A stretch of DNA of 64,000 bases from Lepidurus packardi. Lineage: Eukaryota; Arthropoda; Branchiopoda; Notostraca; Triopsidae. The notes beneath the pieces are model-generated. The model searched no databases, was not told where the DNA came from, and worked only from the letters and a program-made list of their open reading frames with translations. Positions 57,772 through 64,000 of the stretch are shown here, one piece after another (positions within the stretch are counted from its first letter, which is position 1; every line of letters starts with the position of its first letter). The DNA lies in the NCBI GenBank assembly GCA_023053545.1, contig JAKZAN010000173.1, positions 23,292-87,291 of the forward strand, in the 5' to 3' direction. The translations under genes and the position numbers were made by a program.

Positions 57772-58659
57772 ATGGCTCAGGGTGCACGATCGAACAGTCA
57801 AAGGCAAGGTAGTGTTCCAGTTCCGGGTATAAAGCCCCCGAAATTAGACTTGCCGACAGACCAAAGGTTTGAGGCCTTCCAACTGTGGAAACAAAAGTGG
57901 TCTGATTACGTGATCTTGACGGACTTAGAAGCCCAGCCTAGTGTTTTCCAGAAAGCTGTGCTGCGTTCCTGTTTTAGCGACGACGTTTTAAAGGCTTATA
58001 ATGGTCTGAAGGTGGCAGCGGATGAGTCGGCTCAAGGCATCGTGGATGCATTAAACATCTTTGTCAAGGGAACTATCAATGAGACATTCGAACGCTACAC
58101 GTTTAATCGGCGATGCCAGCGCCCAGGAGAAGCCATCGATGACTTCGTGACTGACCTAAAAGACAAGATCAAGAACTGCAACTATTGTAGCAGCTGTGAG
58201 GAGTCCATCTTGCGGGACAGAGTGGTTGCCGGCGTGATAAGTAAGCAGACCAGGCAGCGCCTCCTCGAAGAAAATGATTTGTCCTTCAGGAAAGCCTGTG
58301 ACCTTGCGAGGGCACAAGAGTCGTCAGAAGCGCAGGCAGATGAGATTAGCAAGAGCACGGAGCAACATGAGCTAAGCGTTCAGCGTGTTAAAGCCGGAAG
58401 AGGCAACACGGTTCGCAAACCCCATGACAAGTGCGACTACTGCGGTAGGGAACACCCACGAGGGAGAGAATCTTGCCCAGCGTTTGGTAGGCGATGCAGG
58501 AGCTGTGGAAAGAACAACCACTTTGCGGGAAGCAGATTTTGCAGACGCGAAAAGATCCAGGAAGTTGCTAAAGACACAGAGTTGGAAGATGACGAGGAAT
58601 GTTGTCCTATATTCCTTGGTACAATATCAACACCGAAAAACCTACAGTGGGTTATCTAG
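57772..58659 (+). CDS. gag: Mag-like gypsy gag
   Basis: 295 codons from ATG 57772 to TAG 58657-58659. The capsid part starts near residue 23 (PPKLDLPTDQRFEAFQLW) and is helical, like gag of Mag-type gypsy elements; a CQRPGEAIDDFV segment is the recognisable conserved stretch. The nucleocapsid has CDYCGREHPRGRESC followed by CRSCGKNNHF, a paired Cys/His zinc-binding region. The TAG lies in the same frame as the downstream protease, so it is either a gag terminator that must be read through or a mutated sense codon; a CAG-to-TAG change would suffice. Confidence 0.85.
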   Translation: MAQGARSNSQRQGSVPVPGIKPPKLDLPTDQRFEAFQLWKQKWSDYVILTDLEAQPSVFQKAVLRSCFSDDVLKAYNGLKVAADESAQGIVDALNIFVKGTINETFERYTFNRRCQRPGEAIDDFVTDLKDKIKNCNYCSSCEESILRDRVVAGVISKQTRQRLLEENDLSFRKACDLARAQESSEAQADEISKSTEQHELSVQRVKAGRGNTVRKPHDKCDYCGREHPRGRESCPAFGRRCRSCGKNNHFAGSRFCRREKIQEVAKDTELEDDEECCPIFLGTISTPKNLQWVI

Positions 58660-59370
58660 CTGGGTGTAGATGGCAAGAAGATATCTTTTAAGGTCGACAC
58701 GGGAGCGGACGTTACCGTCATTCCAGAGAAGACGTGGAGGGAGATGGGTGACCGAAGTTGCGCCCCACGAAGAAGAATCTCTACCGTCCAGTTGAACAGA
58801 AGTTAACGGTGAAGGGAGTCCTTGCAGCAGAGCTGACCAGGGGGAAGGCTACCACGCAAGAACAAATTTACGTTGTCCGAGGCCTAAAGCAGCCCCTGGT
58901 AGGGCGGCAGGCAATCGAAAGTCTGAAAATTGTTAAACTGCAGGTGGACTTGGTAAGATCGGACGAAGATGTTGTCGCTAATCACCCAAATCTTTTCAAC
59001 GGACTGGGGAAATGGGAAGAAGAGTACGCCATTAAACTCAAGCCTGATGCGCAGCCCTACTGTCTTCATACTCCGAGGAGAATTTCGACCCCGTTATTAA
59101 AGCCAAAGAGACCTTGGCAGATGTTAGCAACGGACCTTTTCCATTATGACGGGAAGAATTATCTTATCCTGACCGATTATTATTCGTTTTATCCGGAAGT
59201 ATATCAGTTGAAGTCAATCACATCTGAGGCGCTAATACGCGCATTGGAAGACTCCTTTGCAAGACACGGAGCCAATGACACGCTTCGTTCCGATAACGGC
59301 ACGCAGTTTACTAGTCACAAGTTCCAAGATTTCTTAGAAGAATGGAACATTGACCACGTAACCTCTAGTC
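58660..59370 (+). pseudogene. pol: Mag-like gypsy pol remnant: protease, RT start fused to integrase core
   Basis: After the TAG the same frame continues with retropepsin (VDTGADVTVIP), then shifts frame at about 58745-58757. The second frame runs to 59375 and covers the rest of protease and the start of RT (KLKPDAQPYCLHTPRR). At about 59097 it jumps to integrase (WQMLATDLF with the first Asp, LRSDNGTQFTS with the second). The DDE Glu is absent because the element ends at HVTSSP, where AGTCCGTA is shared with the satellite unit. RT palm and RNase H are deleted. Not functional. Confidence 0.85.
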
Positions 59371-62300
59371 CGTAAGGAATTAATTCAGTCCGTAAGGAAT
59401 TAATTCAGTCCGTAACTAATTAATTCAGTCCGTAAGGAATTAATTCAGTCCGTAACTAATTAATTCAGTCAGTAAGGAATTAATTCAGTCCGTAATGAAT
59501 TAATTAAGTCCGTAATGAATTAATTAAGTACGTAATGAATTAATTAAGTCCGTAAGGAACTAATTAAGTACGTAAGGAATTAATTCATTACGTAAGGAAT
59601 TAATTATGTCGGTAAGGATTTAATTAAGTCCGTAATGAATTAATTCATTCCGTAAGGAATTAATTCAGTCCGTAAGGAATTAATTAAGTCCGTAAGGAAT
59701 TAATTAAGTCCGTAAGGATTTAGTTCAGTCCGTAAGGAATTAATTCAGTCCGTAAGGAATTAATTCAGTCCGTAAAGAATTAATTCATTCCGTAAGGAAT
59801 TAATTCAGTCCGTAAAGAATTAATTCAGTCCGTAAGGAATTTATTCAGTCCCCAAGGAATTAATTCAGTGCGTAAGTAGTTAATTCAGTCCGTAATTAAT
59901 TAATTCAGTCCGTAAGGAATTAATTCAATCCGTAAGGAATTAATTCAGTATGTAAGGAATTAATTCAGTCCGTAAGGAATTAATTCATTCCGTAAGTAGT
60001 TCAGTCCGTAAGGAATTAATTCAGTCCGCAAGGAATTAATTCAGCACGTAAGGAATTAATTAAGTCGGTAAGGAATTAATTAAGTTCGTAAGGAATTAAT
60101 TCAGTAAATAAGGAATTAATTCAGTCTGTAGGAATTAAATCAGGCCGTAAGGAGTTAATTCACTCTGTAAGGAATTAAATCGGGCCGTAAGGAATTTATT
60201 CAGTCCGTAAGGAATTAGTTCAGTCCGTAAGTAATTAATTCAGTCCTTAAGGAATTTATTCAGTCCGTAAGGAATTAATTTAGTCCGTAAGGAAATAATT
60301 AAGTCCGTAACTAATTAATTCAGTAACTAAGGAATTCAATCAATCATAAAGAATTAATTCAGTCCGTAAGGAATTAATTCAGTCCGTAAAGAATTAATTC
60401 ATTCCGTAAGGAATTAATTCAGTCCGTAAAGAATTAATTCAGTCCGTAAGGAATTTATTCAGTCCCCAAGGAATGAATTCAGTGAGTAAGTAGTTAATTC
60501 AGTCCGTAAGGAATTAATTCAGTCCGTAAGGAATTAATTCAATCCGTAAGGAATTAATTCAGTCCGTAAGGAATTATTTCAGTCCGTAAAGAATTAATTC
60601 ATTCCGTAAGGAACTAATTCAGTCCGTAAGGAATTAATTCAGTCCGCAAGGAATTAATTCAGTCCGTAAGGAATTAATTCAGTCCGTAAGGAATTAATTC
60701 AGTCCGTAAGGAATTAATTCAGTCCGTAAGGAATTAATTCACTACGTAAGGAATTAATTAAGTCGGTAAGGAATTAATTAAGTTCGTCAGGAATTAATTC
60801 AGTCCATAAGGAGTTAATTCAGTCTGTAAGGAATTAAATCAGGCCGTTAGGAGTTAATTCACTCTGTAAAGAATTAAATCAGTCCGTAATTAATTAATTC
60901 AGCCCGTAAGGAATTAAATTAGTCCTTAACTAATTAATTCAGTAAGTCATTAATTAGTCCGTAAGGAATTAATTAAGTCCGTAATGAATTAATAAAGTTC
61001 GCAGGGAATTATTTAAGTCCGTAGTGAATTAATTAAGTCCGTAATGGATTAATTAAGTCCGTAAGAAATTAATTAAGTCCGTAAGGAATTAATTGAGTCC
61101 GTAATGAATTACTTAAGTTCAAAGATTTAATAAAGTCCGTAATGAATTAACTAAGTCCGTAGGGAATTAAATAATTCCCTAAGAAATTAATAAAGTACGT
61201 AAGGAATTAATTAAGTCCGTAAGGAATTAATTAAGTCCGTAATGAATTAATTAAGTCCGTAATGAATTAATTAAGTCGGTAAGGATTTAAATAAATCCGT
61301 AATGAATTAATTCAGTCCGTAAGGAAATAATTAAGTCCGTAATGAATTAATTGAGTCCGTAAGGAATTAATTCAGTCCCCAAGGAATTAATTCAGTCGGT
61401 AAAGAATTAATTCAGTCCGTAAGTAGTTAATTCAGTCCGTAATTAATTAATTCAGTCCGTAAGGAATTAATTTAGTCCGTAAGGAATTAATTCAGTACGT
61501 AACTAATTAATTCAGTAAGTAAGGAATTCAATCAATCATAAAGAATTAATTCAGTTCGAAAGGAATTAATTCAGTCCGTAATGAATTATTTCAGTCCGTA
61601 AGGAATTAATTCAGTCCGTAACTAATTAATTCAGTCAGTAAGGAATTAATTCAGTACGTATGGAATTAATAAAGTCGGTAAGGATTTAATTAAGTCCGTA
61701 AGGAATTAATTATGCCGGTAAGGATTTAATTAAGTCCGTAAGGAGTTAGTTCAGTCCGTAAGGAATTAATTCAGTCCGTAAGGAATTAATTCAGTCCGTA
61801 AAGAATTAATTCAGTCCCCAAGGAATTAATTCAGTCCGTAAGTAGTTAATTCAGTCCGTAGTTAATTAATTCAGTCCGTAAGGAATTAATTCAGTCCGTA
61901 AGGAATTAATTCAGTCCGTAAGGAATTAATTCAGTCCGTAAGGAATTAATTCAGTCCGTAAGGAATTAATTCAGTCCGTAAGGAATTAATTCAGTCCGTA
62001 AGGAATTTATTCAGTCCGTAAGGAATTTATTCAGTCCGTAAGGAATTTATTCAGTCCGTAAGGAATTAAGTCAGTCCGTAAGGAATTAATAAAGTCCGTA
62101 ATGAATTAATTAAGTCCGTAATGAATTAATTAAGTCGGTAAGGATTTAATTAAGTCCGTAAGGAATTAATTGAGTCCGTAATGAATTAATTATGTCCAAA
62201 GATTTAACAAAGTCGGCAATGAATTAATTAAGTCCGTAGGGAATTAAATAATTCCTTAAGGAATTAAAAAAGTCCGTAAGGAATTAATTAAGTCCCTAAG

Positions 62301-63211
62301 GAACTAATTAAGTCCGTAATGAATTAATAAAGTTCGTAGGGAATTTTAAAGTCCGTAGTGAATTAATTAAGTCCGTTACGAATTAGTTCAGTCCGTAAGG
62401 AATTAATTGAGTCCGTAATGAATTAATAAAGTCCGTAATGAATTAACTAAGTCCGTAGGGAATTAAATAAGTCCCTAAGGAATTAATAAAGTCCGTAAGG
62501 AATTAATTAAGTCCGTAAGGAATTAAATAAGTCCGTAATGAATTAATTAGGTCGGTAAGGATTTAAATAAGTCCGTAATGAATTAATAAAGTCCGTAATG
62601 AATTAATTAATTCAGTAGGGAATTAATGAAGTCCGTAATGAATTAATTAAGTCCGTAAGGAATTAATTAAGTCCGTAAGGAATTAATTAAGTCCGTAAGG
62701 AATTAATTAAGTCCGTAGGGAATTAATTAAATCCGTAATGGATTAATTAAGTCCGTAAGAAATTAATTAAGTCCGTAAGGAATTAATTGAGTCCGTAATG
62801 AATTAATTAAGTCCAAAGATTTAATAAAGTCGGTAATGAATTAACTAAGTCCGTAGCGAATTAAATAATTCCCTAAGGAATTAATAAAGTCCGTAAGGAA
62901 TTAATTAAGTCCGTAATGAATTAATTAAGACCGTAAGGAATTAATTAATTCCGTAAGGAATTAATTAAGTCCGTAATGAATTAATTAAGTCCGTAGGGAA
63001 TTATTTAAGTCCGTAATGAATCAATTAAGTCCGTAAGGAATTAATTAAGGCCGGAAGGAATTAATTAAGTCCGTAATGAATTGATTAATTCGGTAAGGAT
63101 TTAAATAAGCCCGTAATGAATTAATAAAGTCCGTAATGAATTAATTAAGTCTGAAAGGAATAATTAAGTCCGTAAGGAATTAATTAAGTCCGTACTGAAT
63201 TAATTAATTCC
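59371..63211. repeat. Satellite 2, second block
   Basis: 3.8 kb, about 190 units of the same 20-bp satellite, between the broken Mag-like element and its duplicated 5' end. The last several hundred bases match those before 57573 at an offset of 5639 bp. No gene is seen. Confidence 0.95.
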
Positions 63212-63678
63212 TGTTGTGGGCTTGGTAGCGTGGCACGGTGCCACCGTGCTTGTGGGACGACCTCTATGGGGGAGTGGCCCCGCCTCCGGGGGAATACAGA
63301 TTATTCTTGAATCAGACTATAACATGGCGCAGCCTGCCTGAAGTAAATAGAGTGAATTTTCGCGAATATCGGAAGCATCTATCGTCAGAAAGTTATTATT
63401 CGTAAAGAAAATGGCTCAGGGTGCACGATCGAACAGTCAAAGGCAAGGTAGTGTTCCAGTTCCGGGTATAAAGCCCCCGAAATTAGACTTACCGACAGAC
63501 CAAAGGTTTGAGGCCTTCCAACTGTGGAAACAAAAGTGGTCTGATTACGTGATCTTGACGGACTTAGAAGCCCAGCCTAGTGTTTTCCAGAAAGCTGTGC
63601 TGCGTTCCTGTTTTAGTGACGACGTTTTAAAGGCTTATAATGGTCTGAAGGTGGCAGCGGATGAGTCGGCTCAAGGCA
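63212..63678 (+). mobile_element. Mag-like gypsy 5' fragment, duplicate (LTR plus start of gag)
   Basis: LTR (63212-63324), primer site and leader repeat 57573-58039 at an offset of exactly 5639 bp with few substitutions. Gag starts at 63411 and leaves the element after about 89 codons at SAQG (63678), where the sequence turns into CGTAAGGAATTAA of satellite 2. Since the upstream satellite matches too, this is a copy of a satellite-plus-retroelement block, not a separate insertion. Confidence 0.9.
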
Positions 63679-63683
63679 CGTAA
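63411..63683 (+). pseudogene. gag: Mag-like gag N-terminal fragment ending in satellite
   Basis: The first 89 codons match gag at 57772; the frame then meets a TAA created by the satellite (63681-63683). It lacks most of the capsid domain and the zinc fingers, so it is not expected to work. Confidence 0.85.
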
Positions 63684-64000
63684 GGAATTAAATCAGTCCT
63701 TAACTAATTAATTCAGTAAGTAAAGAATTCAATCAATCATAAAGAATTAATTCAGTCCGTAAGGAATTAATTCAGTCCGTAATGAATTAATTAAGTCCGT
63801 AAGGAATTAATTCAGTCGGTAAAGAATTAATTCTGTCCGTAAGTAGTTAATTCAGTCCGTAATTAATTAATTCAGTCAGTAAGGAATTAATTCAATACGT
63901 AATGAATTAATTAAGTCCGTAATGAATTAATTAAGTCCGTACTGAATTAATTAAGTACGTAATGAATTAATTAAGTCCGTAAGGAACTAATTAAGTACTT
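63679..64000. repeat. Satellite 2, third block (runs to window end)
   Basis: Sixteen or so 20-bp units including the CAATCAATCATAAAG marker variant. The array continues beyond the window. Confidence 0.95.

Larger units (their letters stand above)
57573..59370 (+). mobile_element. Short-LTR Ty3/gypsy element (Mag-like), internally deleted and 3'-truncated
   Basis: Plus strand: 113-bp LTR, primer site, gag, protease, the first part of RT fused in frame to integrase, then an abrupt change to satellite 2 at about 59367-59374. A short LTR and a two-finger gag with a C-terminal knuckle fit the Mag-type gypsy lineages common in invertebrates; the exact clade is a guess. It carries an in-frame TAG, a frameshift, a large RT/RNaseH deletion and no 3' LTR. 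Confidence 0.85.

Overview
This window is repeat-rich, non-genic eukaryotic DNA. Four kinds of LTR retroelement (BEL/Pao, an env-bearing Ty3/gypsy of errantivirus type, Ty1/copia, and a short-LTR Ty3/gypsy) sit between two large satellite DNA fields. No prokaryotic gene or operon, rRNA or tRNA gene is visible. An arthropod is indicated by the BEL/Pao element, by a gypsy env resembling baculovirus F proteins, and by a copia whose primer site matches the internal initiator-tRNA-Met site known from Drosophila copia. A fragment of an alpha-1,3-fucosyltransferase, a family strongly expanded in Daphnia, makes a branchiopod crustacean a reasonable but unproven guess. The setting looks like pericentromeric or similar heterochromatin.

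Layout. 1-1110 is the 5' end (gag start, primer site, LTR) of a BEL/Pao element on the minus strand. 1111-3698 is satellite 1. 3699-13450 is a minus-strand gypsy element (3' LTR, env, pol, gag) without a 5' LTR; its pol is split by a plus-strand host gene fragment (fucosyltransferase N-terminus, 8819-9208). At about 13450 gypsy sequence changes directly into the integrase of a second BEL/Pao copy (13451-19087, minus) that has its 5' LTR but no 3' end. 19088-34072 is satellite 1 again. 34073-38744 is a complete copia with identical 198-bp LTRs and one open 1380-codon gag-pol. From 38745 to the end the DNA is satellite 2, interrupted by a broken short-LTR gypsy (57573-59370) and by a shorter duplicate of its 5' end (63212-63678).

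Satellite 1 is a 123-bp repeat made of eleven 11- or 12-bp subunits, most carrying the palindrome GAAATTTC or a close variant, so AT tracts recur close to once per DNA turn. Satellite 2 is a 20-bp repeat built on the palindrome GAATTAATTC. Both have higher-order repeats: 645 and 1506 bp in satellite 1; about 0.5, 1.14, 2.6, 3.1 and 5.6 kb in satellite 2. The 5.6-kb unit carries a retroelement fragment.

Only the copia looks potentially functional. The BEL, gypsy and short-LTR gypsy copies have frameshifts, stops, lost termini or foreign insertions. The most informative points are the junctions: BEL fused to gypsy, host exon inside pol, copia exactly between two unrelated satellites without a target-site duplication, and retroelement fragments copied along with satellite. 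Boundaries were read by eye; array copy numbers and junctions may be affected by assembly.
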